From Brasilonema sennae CENA114 (GTDB lineage: Bacteria > Cyanobacteriota > Cyanobacteriia > Cyanobacteriales > Nostocaceae), in assembly GCF_006968745.1 (NCBI RefSeq), contig NZ_CP030120.1, forward strand, positions 84,954-148,953: a stretch of 64,000 bases of DNA. The letters are read 5' to 3'. Numbering within the stretch: the first letter of the stretch is position 1; the number at the start of each line of letters is the position of its first letter. The position numbers were made by a program, and so were the translations under genes. Shown here piece by piece: positions 43,240 to 53,900 of the stretch. The notes below the pieces were generated by a model that worked only from the letters and a program-made list of their open reading frames with translations, ran no database searches and was not told the origin of the DNA.

Positions 43240-44793
43240 CTATGCACGTACAACGGTGACAGAACGTCCATTTTTCGTAGTTGTAATTTGAGTCGCCAAG
43301 CGTGACTCTAGAGGTAGTGCATTACTGCGTCGGTCAAAAATAACTAACCAACCAAAATCTTCTCCCAACCGCGCCAAATAGGCATCTAACTGTTCTAAAC
43401 CCGCTTCTAATGGGTCTTTTTTTTTATCACGCCAAACTTTTAACTCAATTCCTAATGTGATTTTTCTATATCTCAGACACAAATCCATGCGATCGCGCCC
43501 AATTGCATATTCACGTTCGAGAGTTCCACCACCATTAACTACGCGATGTAAAAATGCCATGAGCACTAAATGAGGTGCAATCTCATGGTAAACTGCACTC
43601 CCAAGCAACGGTTCTCCATGCTGACGCCAGAATGCCAAAAACGCGTGCAACAAAGCATCTATATTTAACTCACCACTTTTGGTTAACCAACTGGGACTAA
43701 TATGGGGTAAACTATCCTGAGTACCCTGCACCAAAACACGGGGAATAACTTCACGATAAATGGGATTGGCAATCACGAGTCCCCCTTCTGGGTCACGCCG
43801 TAACAACCCCAAATCAATCAAATATTGTCGGTCATCCGATGGAGTATCCCCCAACGCTCCTCCTGCTAACATTGGTTCAATAATTGCCTTTACCCTTGGT
43901 TCTCGGAGTTTTTCAGCAAGAGAATCGAGATGGGTATCTTGACGTGCAATGAGTGTTTCCTTGGCTTTAAAAATATGTTCTGGTGTAATTGCGACATTTA
44001 TATCCGTCACCATCTCTTCTACAACTTCTTTGGCTAAGGCATTTACCAACCAAGGTTGTCCCTGAGTCAAATCAAACGCGGTTTGGATAGCCTCGTTTGT
44101 GAATACTTGTCCTGTATCTTCAGTATGTTGTTGGTATAATTGTGCCACCTCCGTTGCATTAAAATTTCTTAACGTTAGGGAGCGCACTTTAATATTAAAA
44201 GGACTTGACGTATTCAGGCGATCGCTACCTCCGGAAGCCACTTTATAATCCCGCACATCCCGTAAGCCAATCAACCCTACGGACAACGGAAAGTTTTTGG
44301 GGCGGGTGCGATAGCCATCGCCTAACTGCCGCAAAACAGATATTAGGGCTTCATCCTGTAAAGAGTCAATTTCATCAATAAATAACACCAATGGTCGTGG
44401 CGAAGATCGTGCCCAAGCCTGCAAAGCAGCTTGAATTCTTCGTCCTGGCTGCGCTTCATCCCAAAATGCGCTTGGGTGTAAATCAGAGGGTAAATCGAAC
44501 TGGGCACTCGCCCACCAAGCATCCAGAATAGATAGTTCAGCAGCACCTGGGTCGTGACGAAAAGGGGTTCCCACTTCCGCAGATACCACGAGTGCTGTGT
44601 AGCGTCCACTACTCGTTAGTTGTTCTGCAAGCGCTAGCATTGCAGTAGTTTTACCTGTTTGGCGAGGCGCATGAATCACAAAGTAGCTACGTTGTGAAAT
44701 CAGCCGCTCCAAGTCTGGCAATCGACTCGTTGGCGACAGCATATAATGAATGTCTGCTTGACAAGGACCTGCGGTATTAAACCAACGAGACAT
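43240..44793 (-). CDS. P-loop ATPase fused to a PD-(D/E)XK nuclease-like domain
   Basis: A 517-residue protein. The N-terminal ATPase shows Walker A (HAPRQTGKTTAM), Walker B (PLVLFIDEIDSLQDEALISV) and a sensor-type LIGLRDVRDY, as in the archaeal-ATPase/AAA_14-like group. A winged-helix middle follows (LAGGALGDTPSDDRQYLIDL, GLLRRDPEGGLVIANPIYRE). The C-terminus has RDRMDLCLRYRKITLGIELK, with the D-x(n)-E-x-K pattern, then GLEQLDAYLARLG, matching PD-(D/E)XK nuclease-like domains linked to such ATPases. Such proteins occur in mobile and defence islands; target and partner are unknown. A single gene with no operon partner. Confidence 0.75.
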   Translation of the reverse strand: MSRWFNTAGPCQADIHYMLSPTSRLPDLERLISQRSYFVIHAPRQTGKTTAMLALAEQLTSSGRYTALVVSAEVGTPFRHDPGAAELSILDAWWASAQFDLPSDLHPSAFWDEAQPGRRIQAALQAWARSSPRPLVLFIDEIDSLQDEALISVLRQLGDGYRTRPKNFPLSVGLIGLRDVRDYKVASGGSDRLNTSSPFNIKVRSLTLRNFNATEVAQLYQQHTEDTGQVFTNEAIQTAFDLTQGQPWLVNALAKEVVEEMVTDINVAITPEHIFKAKETLIARQDTHLDSLAEKLREPRVKAIIEPMLAGGALGDTPSDDRQYLIDLGLLRRDPEGGLVIANPIYREVIPRVLVQGTQDSLPHISPSWLTKSGELNIDALLHAFLAFWRQHGEPLLGSAVYHEIAPHLVLMAFLHRVVNGGGTLEREYAIGRDRMDLCLRYRKITLGIELKVWRDKKKDPLEAGLEQLDAYLARLGEDFGWLVIFDRRSNALPLESRLATQITTTKNGRSVTVVRA

Positions 44794-44829
44794 GGGAATT
44801 TGGATTCCACTTGCTTTTTGCTCTTATTG

Positions 44830-45300
44830 TAGCTCAAGGCTTCTGGCTGGATTCCCTCTTAAGAGTTCCCGCCCCGTTGGCGCACCAGACCGCAAAGGGC
44901 GCTTAGGCTTGGTCAACCCCTCCGGGGAATTCAAAGTATGCCTGCGGCACGCTGCGCTATCAAAATTCAAAATTCGTCTTGAAAAGTTTTGCGCCGGGAA
45001 ACCCCTATGGCTGACGCCACGCCTTACGGCTATCGGGGAGAACCTCCGGTTCAGCTGCGCTAACGCAGTCGCCTACGGAGGGATACCCTCCTGCAGCGCT
45101 GTCTCACCGGACGCGCAAACTTTTCGCAAAATTAAGAATCCCCATCGATTTGGAGGCTTGAAACAAGGACATCGTTTTCCTCGCGCTGCGCGTAGGCGTG
45201 AAAACATTTTTTACATTCTCCATACCATAAGTTGGGGGCTTGTATCCTTTTTCTTTTTTTTGATAGCGCAGCGTGCCCGCAGGGCATACTTTGAATGAGC
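44830..45300. repeat. Dense array of palindromic dispersed repeats
   Basis: Units such as GTTGGCGCACCAGACCGC, GCCTGCGGCACGCTGCGC, GCCACGCCTTACGGC, TCGCCTACGGAGGGATACCC and GATAGCGCAGCGTGCCCGCA follow each other. They make open frames on both strands that are not believed to be genes. The same type of units appears in the clusters near 30885-31093 and 49000. Confidence 0.6.
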
Positions 45301-45359
45301 GAATGAGCGAATGTTTGAGTGAGCGCCCAAGGGGCGGCTCCCCGAGTGAGCATCGTGGG

Positions 45360-46145
45360 TCAAGCAGCCCAACCTTCCCGTTCGTTGTTTGTTCTTTTTT
45401 TATCTCCTTTACTTGTTTGATTGGTTTTGAGCTTTTTATAAGTTTCTTGAGTCGTTTCTTGTTCAATTTTCATGTCTGCGAAGGTTAAGATTCCGATACG
45501 AATTCCTTCACGGACAGCATTGAATCTATCCTTGACTCCAAGCTTAATAAACAAACTATGCATATACGACCTTACCGTACCTTCGGATATATACATCTTG
45601 TTTGCAATTTCGTCATTTCTCATGCCTGAAGCGGTCAGTTTTAGAACTGTTATTTCTTTAATGGAGAATTCACTTAATAAATCAAGTGAATCTTTCTGCG
45701 GCGCGTCTTTTGACCGGAAATTTTCAATCAAGATACGATTGATAGTCGGGTCAATCCATGATTCGTTATTGTACGCAGCCAGTACTGCTTCAACGAATCT
45801 TTCTCCTACTTCTTCTCTGGCGCTATTTTTACAGTAGTAGCAGTCTGCGCCATTACTAATTGCTGCGCTGATAGCATCTCGACTGCTATTTGCAGTCATA
45901 ACCACAATTTTTATAGATTCATACTTGGATTTAATTATATTTATTAACTCGTTTCCACTGATGTCGGGTAAATCAGTATTTATGACTACGATATCTGGGT
46001 TTTGTTTGTCGATAATTTCTATGCCTTCTGTCCCGTATTTGGCAACACCGCATACCTGAATTTTTCCGGTTTCAGATAGTATTGCTGCTGCGCCAATCCT
46101 GGACATATTTTCATTCTCAATGATGACAACATTAGCTAGTTTCAT
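45360..46145 (-). CDS. LuxR-type response regulator with atypical receiver
   Basis: A 261-residue protein with a receiver domain (VVIIENENMSRIGAAAIL, KIVVMTANSSRDAISAAI, CYYCKNSARE) and a LuxR helix-turn-helix (FSIKEITVLKLTASGMRNDE, IANKMYISEGTVRSYMHSLF). The phosphate-acceptor aspartate expected in DIVVxD is Asn56 (DIVVINTDLPD), so normal phosphorylation seems excluded, although the threonine and lysine of the active site remain. A basic glutamine/lysine tail follows. No sensor kinase is adjacent. The regulator may respond to a small ligand or be constitutively active. Confidence 0.82.
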   Translation of the reverse strand: MKLANVVIIENENMSRIGAAAILSETGKIQVCGVAKYGTEGIEIIDKQNPDIVVINTDLPDISGNELINIIKSKYESIKIVVMTANSSRDAISAAISNGADCYYCKNSAREEVGERFVEAVLAAYNNESWIDPTINRILIENFRSKDAPQKDSLDLLSEFSIKEITVLKLTASGMRNDEIANKMYISEGTVRSYMHSLFIKLGVKDRFNAVREGIRIGILTFADMKIEQETTQETYKKLKTNQTSKGDKKRTNNEREGWAA

Positions 46146-46919
46146 ATTTTAGATTTTTTTCTTAGTCGTGCATCTGTTAAGTAACTTGGCACAATTCAAC
46201 TAAAGTATGTAACGTTTTGTAATGGTCAAGAGCAAATATTTTTCTCTTTTACCCAACGCCAGAACTCATTGCAATATATAGGAATCCGATTTGATTCGGT
46301 GAATCACTCGTGGGAACAGGAAACAGGGCTTCGGCCGTGATCTCAGCCGAACGGAACTCTTAAGAAATAAAAAGGTGTACCTAGCTTCGCCAAAATCAAA
46401 TAGGAGTCTTATAGTTCTGTTTACTAACGCTCATCTACTTAATCACATTTATAGCATTTACCTTTTTGAATATTGATCTTATTTGCTGAAAATATATATT
46501 AATTATGGTTTTCAGTAATCATTTTTTTAGATAAAAATAAATATGAGAGAATAACTACTTTTTGTATTTGTCATGAACCATATATTTACTTAATGCTTTC
46601 CGAGAGAAATTTTGTTTTAATAGTTCTAAGTGATTTTATCCGCCTTCGGCGGAAGACAGAAGGTTAAACTCTGTCTTTTGTGAAGCCTTCTGGCGGTCGC
46701 CAACTGGGTATAAAACTCCACCATCTACACGGAACCAGTACTGTAGAAGGGTTTCCCTCACGCTTGTTCTGGCGTTGTCTATGGCTGAGTCCTCCGGACA
46801 CGCTGCGCGAACGCCACGCAAGCTATCAATCGGTTAGGTGCTGCACCGATCCGATTGCTCCTTCAGCATAGCTGCCTCCTGCCCTCTGCCTTTCTTCAAG
46901 GAGCAATGGATAATTTTGT
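46146..46919. other. Spacer with AT-rich promoter region and dispersed element
   Basis: The first half, upstream of the regulator, is AT-rich and holds GGAACAGGAAACAGGG-type filler near 46313. The second half is the dispersed element copy B (46634-46899). No protein gene is supported. Confidence 0.45.
46634..46899. repeat. Dispersed structured element, copy B
   Basis: Begins TTTTATCCGCCTTCGGCGGA like copy A and ends CCTCTGCCTTTCTTCAA. It keeps CGCCAACTGGGTATAAAAC, GGGTTTCCC, CTGGCGTTGTC and the stem CAATCGG/CCGATTG, here enclosing GGTG/CACC instead of GGGG/CCCC. At 266 bp it is 70 bp shorter than copy A. It is intergenic. Confidence 0.6.
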
Positions 46920-47165
46920 ATGAAACTAGATAAACTTTTGTCATGGATAGAAAAGATTGTTGTTTGGTTTTTGATCGGTATGTTATGTTTTGTCGGGTTA
47001 GGTAGTTTACCTGTTAACCCGACAAGCTTTTTTGACTTTGCTGCGTCGTTGTATTATCTCTTAGCGGCAGTTGTTGTTTGCCCCAAGACTCCTCTTAGTT
47101 TTAATAAAAGACTAGTTTTTGGATTTATTGCCTTTTTCTATGGAGTTTGGGTCGGTTTAATTTAG
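46920..47165 (+). CDS. Small three-helix membrane protein
   Basis: 81 residues with three hydrophobic stretches: KIVVWFLIGMLCFVGLGSLP, FAASLYYLLAAVVVCP and LVFGFIAFFYGVWVGLI. AAGGAGC lies 10 to 20 bases upstream of the ATG, at the edge of the dispersed element. The stop abuts the end of the convergent gene at 47166. No family is recognised. Confidence 0.55.
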   Translation: MKLDKLLSWIEKIVVWFLIGMLCFVGLGSLPVNPTSFFDFAASLYYLLAAVVVCPKTPLSFNKRLVFGFIAFFYGVWVGLI

Positions 47166-47933
47166 CTAGCTCAATTCGTTACCAGATTCCTTACTTTGAA
47201 TTTGCTGCTGGTTTTGTCTACGGAGTACTTGCTGCTCCTGGAATAAAACCTGAAAGCGCTCAAATTCTTCCTTCGTGAGGTTATTGATGATGATAGAGTA
47301 TTCTTCTGAGTTATTGTCACAAGAAGCCAAGAGTGTTTCTTTGCTTTCTTCCAACTCAGGATAATTTCTATCAAGGCTTAGAATTTGTGAATCTTTTTCT
47401 AATTTTAGAATTGCAGTATATTCCTCACCTTTATAAAAAATACTTCGCGTGTCTTTATCTGCTTTTCCATATGTATTGATCCGGTCTACAATAACAGGAA
47501 TAACAAACTGTTGAATTTGAATTGTAGTGGCAATAAGTTGTTTTCTATTTTCTTGACTTTCTTCTACTGGCTTGCTATTACTGTCGTCTGTTTTTTTAGT
47601 AAAGTTTGTTATCACCTCTGGTTCAATTGTTCTGACTTGAGTCTGGTTATTTGTTACTTGTGAAGAGAATTCATGACTGAGTTGATGAACAAAAGTGACA
47701 GGTTCAATATCTGCTGAGTTTACCTTTGCTTCCTCTTGCGCTACTTCGTTAATTTTGTTCATTTCTAAGCTAAGGTTTAGTGCAGCCTCTTTTTGTTCTT
47801 CAGCAGTTGGAGGATTGAGTGCTATCTCTTCAAATTTCTCATTACTGATGTTAAGCTGCTTCATGAGTTCTCTGAGGGTACTAGCCTTCATTGCGGTAGT
47901 CTGTTCTGCTGGAATTTCAACTAGTTCTTTCAT
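47166..47933 (-). CDS. Unknown acidic protein in operon with the polymerase-like gene
   Basis: The 255-residue protein is rich in glutamate, glutamine and asparagine, with likely coiled segments (KEEFERFQVLFQEQQVLRRQ). An N-terminal helix MKASTLRELMKQLNISNEKF could be an adaptor. No domain is recognised. Its ATG lies 11 bases after the stop of the giant gene upstream, and GGTAGG stands before it, so the two are probably cotranscribed and the protein may be a partner of that enzyme. Confidence 0.6.
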   Translation of the reverse strand: MKELVEIPAEQTTAMKASTLRELMKQLNISNEKFEEIALNPPTAEEQKEAALNLSLEMNKINEVAQEEAKVNSADIEPVTFVHQLSHEFSSQVTNNQTQVRTIEPEVITNFTKKTDDSNSKPVEESQENRKQLIATTIQIQQFVIPVIVDRINTYGKADKDTRSIFYKGEEYTAILKLEKDSQILSLDRNYPELEESKETLLASCDNNSEEYSIIINNLTKEEFERFQVLFQEQQVLRRQNQQQIQSKESGNELS

Positions 47934-47944
47934 ATCAAAATTAC

Positions 47945-50900
47945 CTACCTTTCAACAAAATCTGATTTGACATCTTTCAGTGTATTTGCAATCCGGGAGT
48001 TCATGTATCGAAAATCTTGTAATGTTTCATCATTAATATTATTTATTTTGATACTTCCTGATTTGACATAGAACAGTACATTATCATCTTTGTCCTTAAC
48101 TAAGTAAGTTTGATTTTGGACTTGAGTGGCGATTTTGTACTTTTCAGTTTGTACTGACATAATGCCATTGATATCTTCTTGCCCAATTTTTTTAACTACA
48201 CATTGAGCTAGACTTGTCATTACTTTGATTTTTTCAAGCTCTTTAATATCTTTATCCATTGCTTTAAAAGCATTTCCAAGACTAATATTTTCTTTGACGT
48301 ATAAATCAGTTACCTCCTGAATTCGTGATAAATACTTTTCTGATTTACCGAGCTTTTGAGCGGCTACATACCAATCTTGAAGACTTTGAACTGTATTTGC
48401 CCTCATCCGCAGGGTAATGTCATCCATCGCCCCAAAGAGCTGTGTTCTGGGTTGAGAAGGCGATGCGAGTGCTTGTTCAATATTGGTTGGTGTAACTGAA
48501 ATGGTTGTTTGTTGTGATTTTTCGACTACATTAGTATATGCTTGGGCGATCGCTCGGATGAATGCTGATTCCTTACCTTTACCTTCCCACTGTTTATCCT
48601 GGGTACTGGTGATAGTGGTACAGTTTTCCAACCATTCAGTTCCGCCACGCTTGGCGATCGCATCAATGAGCCGGGGGTGCTGTTCAAGTTTAGCCTGGAG
48701 TACCTCTACCATCAGTTCGTACTCATCAGCCAAGGGATGAAGCTGCTTCTGGTGATGGAACGCATGTTCGGCAGATGCATATGCTACACCTTTAGGCTTC
48801 TGCAAGTGGGTTTCTACTCCATACCGTCCGGCTGCGGCTTCTGGGTTGTTATTGATTGAAACTTGATAATTGTTTTGTAGCTTGCCTTGTTCTTTGGCAA
48901 GTGCAGTGGCATTGGCGAGTGCAGCTCCTAGCCCGTCTTTGGAGTCGGGGCTGATATGGACAGACGCAGCAATTTGCTGTTGTACGGGTGCACTAGTTGC
49001 ACTCAACGTTCGCGTAGCGTCTCCGACAGGAGAGGGAACCGCAATGCACTGGCGTGTGTACGAGATAATCTTGCCGTTGGTTTGAACCGTGGGGTTTTGG
49101 GGTTGCTGTGCTTTAAGAGCTATGCATTCCGTGAGAATTTCCGCAAGTGCCCGTGCTTGCGAGATGTTTGTGCTAGCAAACTTGTCGGTGAGAACCAAGC
49201 CTTGCGATTTAAGAGCGAGTTCGTTAATTAGACTGGGGTTTTCCTGCGCCCACTGTTGCCAGAGTTTTTTATATTCTTGGTAAAGCTGTCCTTCGGACAT
49301 TGGAGTGCGGGGTGGTTTGCCTTTACCCTTTTTCCAATCCTTGTCGTCGGGTGAGGTACGGTATCCTTTCACATCAAGTTGGTAGGCTGACTCAATAGTT
49401 CTGCCATCGGAGAGTTTGGCATTGAGAGCACTAAATCTTCCATCGCCTGCGCTTGATACTTCGTAGTTAGCTTTACCTTGGGGCGCGTATCTTCCCCACT
49501 CCCATTGTTGAGGCTTATTTTGTGAATTTATTTTTACATCAGTGCTGGGAGTTTTTGCAACTACTGTCTCTAGCTGCGTGGGTGCTTGTTCGATTTCAAT
49601 TGGTTTTGCAGGAACAATTGGTACTGGTGTTTCTTCCTGACTGAGTTCTTTTGGACGATTTGGTAGTGCTAAGAGCGCTTGTTTGTATTCGCTATCTGGT
49701 AAAGTTTGGTTTGATGGAAGGAGACTGTCTTGAGTTTCAAGTTTTTGATTGAGTTCTGCACTTAGTTGTTCGTAACTGTCAAAGCCATCAATTTCACCAA
49801 TATTAATAGCTGACTCAAATAAAGCATTTAATTTTTTGCTTAGTTCTTCACTAATTTCAGTTTTAGTAATAATAAATGTAGCTATATTGTTTTCAATAAA
49901 GGAATTAAGATTTACACTTTTTGACTCTAACCAATTAGTGACAGCGATCGCATCTTGTGCTGGTACGACTAATACGATAGCTTCTTTCGTCTTTACTTGT
50001 GACCCATCTGCGGAACTATACTGTTGGTTTGGGTTATAGAAATATATAGTTTGTTCGGGAATAATTGGGGCGACTTGTGAAGGAGTATCTGCACTTCTGA
50101 TATGACCACCAGCACGGTCAATAAACGTTTGTTTCAGCTTTTCACTGATAGTACTTTCATCGAGCATGAATACAGTCATACCCTTTTTGGCTTCTAACCG
50201 AGCTTGTGACGCAGTCAGTTGTTCATATGATACTTCTACTTTTTCTAAATACTTTTTTGTTCTTTCGGCTATTTTTTCATCAACTGCTAACCCGATTAAT
50301 CCTACTAATTTTTGTTCTTGATTTTGGAACATTACTGTAGGACGAGCGTTAATTTTAGCAAGTAACTGATTACTTTTTTCTTGCGGTTCGTTTTTAACAG
50401 GCTGTTCGTTACTTACAAGTTGACTGCGCTTAATCCACTGGTTGGGATACTGTACGGTTTCTGGATTAATAGTTATCTGACAGGTACTTTCATTACTGGT
50501 AATCTGTACAGGAATAGTGGTTCGTTGTTGATTGAGGCGGATAATGTCTGTGTCAATTAGTTTTTGTATAGTACTACTCTCTTTTTTTCGCCACTGTCTT
50601 TGTGTATAACCTTTGTTTAATTCAGCTTCAAGGCGTTCGGTGTGCTGACCAATAATACCAAGTGATTGGTCACCAATTTTAGCTATATAAACGTACTTTT
50701 TATCAAATGCTTTGACTGAAGTTTTTCTAAAATCTCGGTCTTGAATTTCCTGTCGTTTATACTTTTGATTAGTAATATTAATTCTTAAGAAATTTTTTGA
50801 CGATGTTTCTGCTACAGCATAGGCATTTTGACCAGTCGTGATGGTTTGAATTTTGAGTTGTAACTGTTGTCCGTTTCTGGGCTTTTCTGCTAACAAACCT

Positions 50901-53900
50901 TGAGCAATACCTTCTTTGACTGATTCCTTATCGAGGTTACCTAACTTTTCCGGTTTGTTATCATTTTGGATATAAATACTATAGTCTTCTCTAATCAAAT
51001 CAACCTTCTCAATTGTTAGCATGATAGGTTGATTGTTGAACCTTTGGGAATGAAGTCCAAACTTGTTAACTTCACCTACTTTAAAAGTGAGTTCTGGTAG
51101 TCCGGGTACTTTGGTTGTGACAGAGGCAGTATATATCTCACCTTTGGCTATCTCTGCAGTTGCGGTAGTATCAATTGGTAGTCGAGCATTATTCTGTTCG
51201 ATGTTTCCAAATGTTTCATAATTCCCCTCTTGATTCTGTATTTCAATAACGCTCTTTCCATTTTCGCTTATATTAAACCGAATATTTTGGAGTTGATTTT
51301 CATGAAAGACTTCACTGTTACGGTCGAATCCAGTGATACTAAATTCCCTAAACTGAAGTGTGTCTAGCCGATTGATAATTTCTTGGGGAAAGGCAGCAAA
51401 TGCAAAGTTTGAAATTTTCTTTTGGTTCTCATTACCTTTCTCATGACTACTTTCACGAGTCGTTGATATAGCCCAGGTAGCAGATGCCATTGCTAGTTTA
51501 TGGTCTGATGGAATAGAATTATAAAACTCTTCTGCTACTTGGTAAGCTTTTTGGTAAAGAAGTTTTATTTGACCTTCACTTAGTTCAGGTTGGAAGGATA
51601 TTTTATTGGATGTTACTTCCTGTCCAGGGATAATTTCTATCTCTTGTAGCTTGTTTTCCTGCTCCTTAGCAAGCGTTCCTAACGTCCTAAATTTAGGTTG
51701 ACCGTTTTCAGTCTCATTGTTGATTTGGGCATAGACTATATATTGATGGGGACGGCTATGATTACGCTTTTCTTCTGGTATTTCTGATATTTTGATCGTA
51801 ATTTTTTTCGCTTTCCAAATAAATTCGTTGTCATATTGTAGAAGGTTAGTGACACTGACTTGATTGCCATTAACAAGCGTAATATTTGCGGATGGTCCTT
51901 TTTCGGTTTCTTTCTGTTTAGATAGCTGATGAGCTCTGTTAAATGATTTATCAAATTCTTTTTTAGCGAGGCTTGCTTGTAAGCGTTGCTGATTAGAGAA
52001 TTTAACACCTTGAAAGAAATCTTGAAACTGTACGATTTCACGTGATTCGAGACGGGCTTTCTCAAAATATTGGTTGGTTTGAGCAATTAGTAATTCAACT
52101 GGTGAGTATCCTGTAGGCTGGATGGTGCTATTTAAATAAACATCTTTTTTCTTATCTCGAATATAGTTAACTTCCCGGTGAAGAATCCGACTGTTGTTGC
52201 GGATAATCTCCATTTCAGGTTTTTTAGCACTTTTGAACAAGTCAACCGCAATTTGGTTTTGAAATGCTGCTTGGGCAATCATTTCGCGGTACATCTTCGT
52301 GTTGACGCTCATTGCTTTGAAAGCGGTTTCCTGGTTAAGAGGTTCCTGTCGTGCTGTTTGGATAAACGCTTCCATATAGCCGCGATACTTGTCGGGAACT
52401 TCTTTACCTTCTATACCCTTAGATTTTGCCCAGGCTTCTGTCTTGAACAAATCTTCGTAGTGTTCGGTTACCTCTTGTACATACTCGATTTGGTCTTTCT
52501 CACTGCCAAAGTTTTTCAGGATGGTAATTTCTGACTCTAGCGCCTCAATCGATGTCAGGTGGTTGTTAATAACACCAACACTAATGCTATCGCTCATGTG
52601 GATGGCGATTTCTTCAAATTCTGGCTGGCTACCGTCTTCTCGGTAAAAAGACTGTTTGTTGAGTTTAACAGTTGGCTCGTAAGCGTTAGAAGGCAAGTTA
52701 CGCTCAGAAGCTTCTGCTGTGAGGTTGGGATACTTGCTTGCTCGGTCAAATCCGATACAGTCACCGTCGTAGTCGCGTGCTTGACGTTCCTGTTCGGACT
52801 CTTGGGGAAGAATTTCTAAGTTGTATCCAGCCGATTGAAGTTCTTGAATATACTCATTAAATTTGTTGGTAAACTCGATTTTGTCCTTTGTTTCGAGTTT
52901 ACCTATATTTTTGTTTAAGTAATTCTCAATACCTTGTAACTGGATATTTTTCCCTTGAGCTTCGGGAAGGATAGATAAAATTTGTTCGTTTAGGCGGTTG
53001 TAAATGCGATCGCTTGTTTCGTCCGAGACAGCGATAACACCTGCGAGGGGTTTGCCATCTGGTCCAAGTATATCTTCTACTATTTTGTTTGTAGAGATGC
53101 ACAGACCGTTCGAGTTGAGGAAAGGTGAGCGGAAGTTGAGGACTTCTTCTTTGTCTTGGTAATGAGGAATGCAGATTTCACCATTTTGCAGGTCTTTGGA
53201 GGGAATGACCATTGCACGCTCAAACGTGAGTGTTTTACCAATGGCGATTTCCTTCCACTCGTTTTGGACAAATCGAGCGAGTTCTCGCTGTACCTTCTCG
53301 GTTTCGAGAAGTTGTCCTTGTCCTTGTCCTTGTAAGTCAGCTTTGATGAGTTTGTAAATCAACGAGTCAGTAGCAATGCGTTCACGCAGCGTTTCTAATT
53401 CTTCTGTTACTGCTGGGTCTTCTGTTGCTTCTTCTTCAAGTGAGGCTGCTTGTTCTTCCAGAAAGGCTTTGCGTTTGGAGTACTTTTCACAATAAAGTTG
53501 GGCTAGTTGTCGGGGATCGTCCTGTGCAAGATTCAGCTTCTTAGCTTCCAGTTCTAGTTGTTCGGTAAAGTCTTTCACTCCATTGGGGAATGAAGCAAGT
53601 AACTGTGAGATAGCTGTCTTACCAAGTTCAGACTGTGATTTTTCTCCCAACCAGATATTTTGCCTGTACAGTCCAGGTTGAATTTGGGGTTTGGTCGGAC
53701 CATTGGGGTTGTCTTTATCAGTTCCCTTAAATGCAGACAAGGGAAGAATTAGGTCAATTTTAGTTTGGTTATTGGCGTCTTGATAGTTAAGAATATTGTC
53801 AAGATTGGCTGGGCGTAGTGTACCTTTACCAAAGCGGTATTTGGTATCATCTCCATCTTGGTCAGTCCAACCGAAGCGGTGCTGAATGACGCGGTAGGAA

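Noticed and set aside
45104..45466. Reverse open frames of 73 and 120 codons
   Set aside because: They are generated by the palindromic repeat array and the end of the response-regulator gene.
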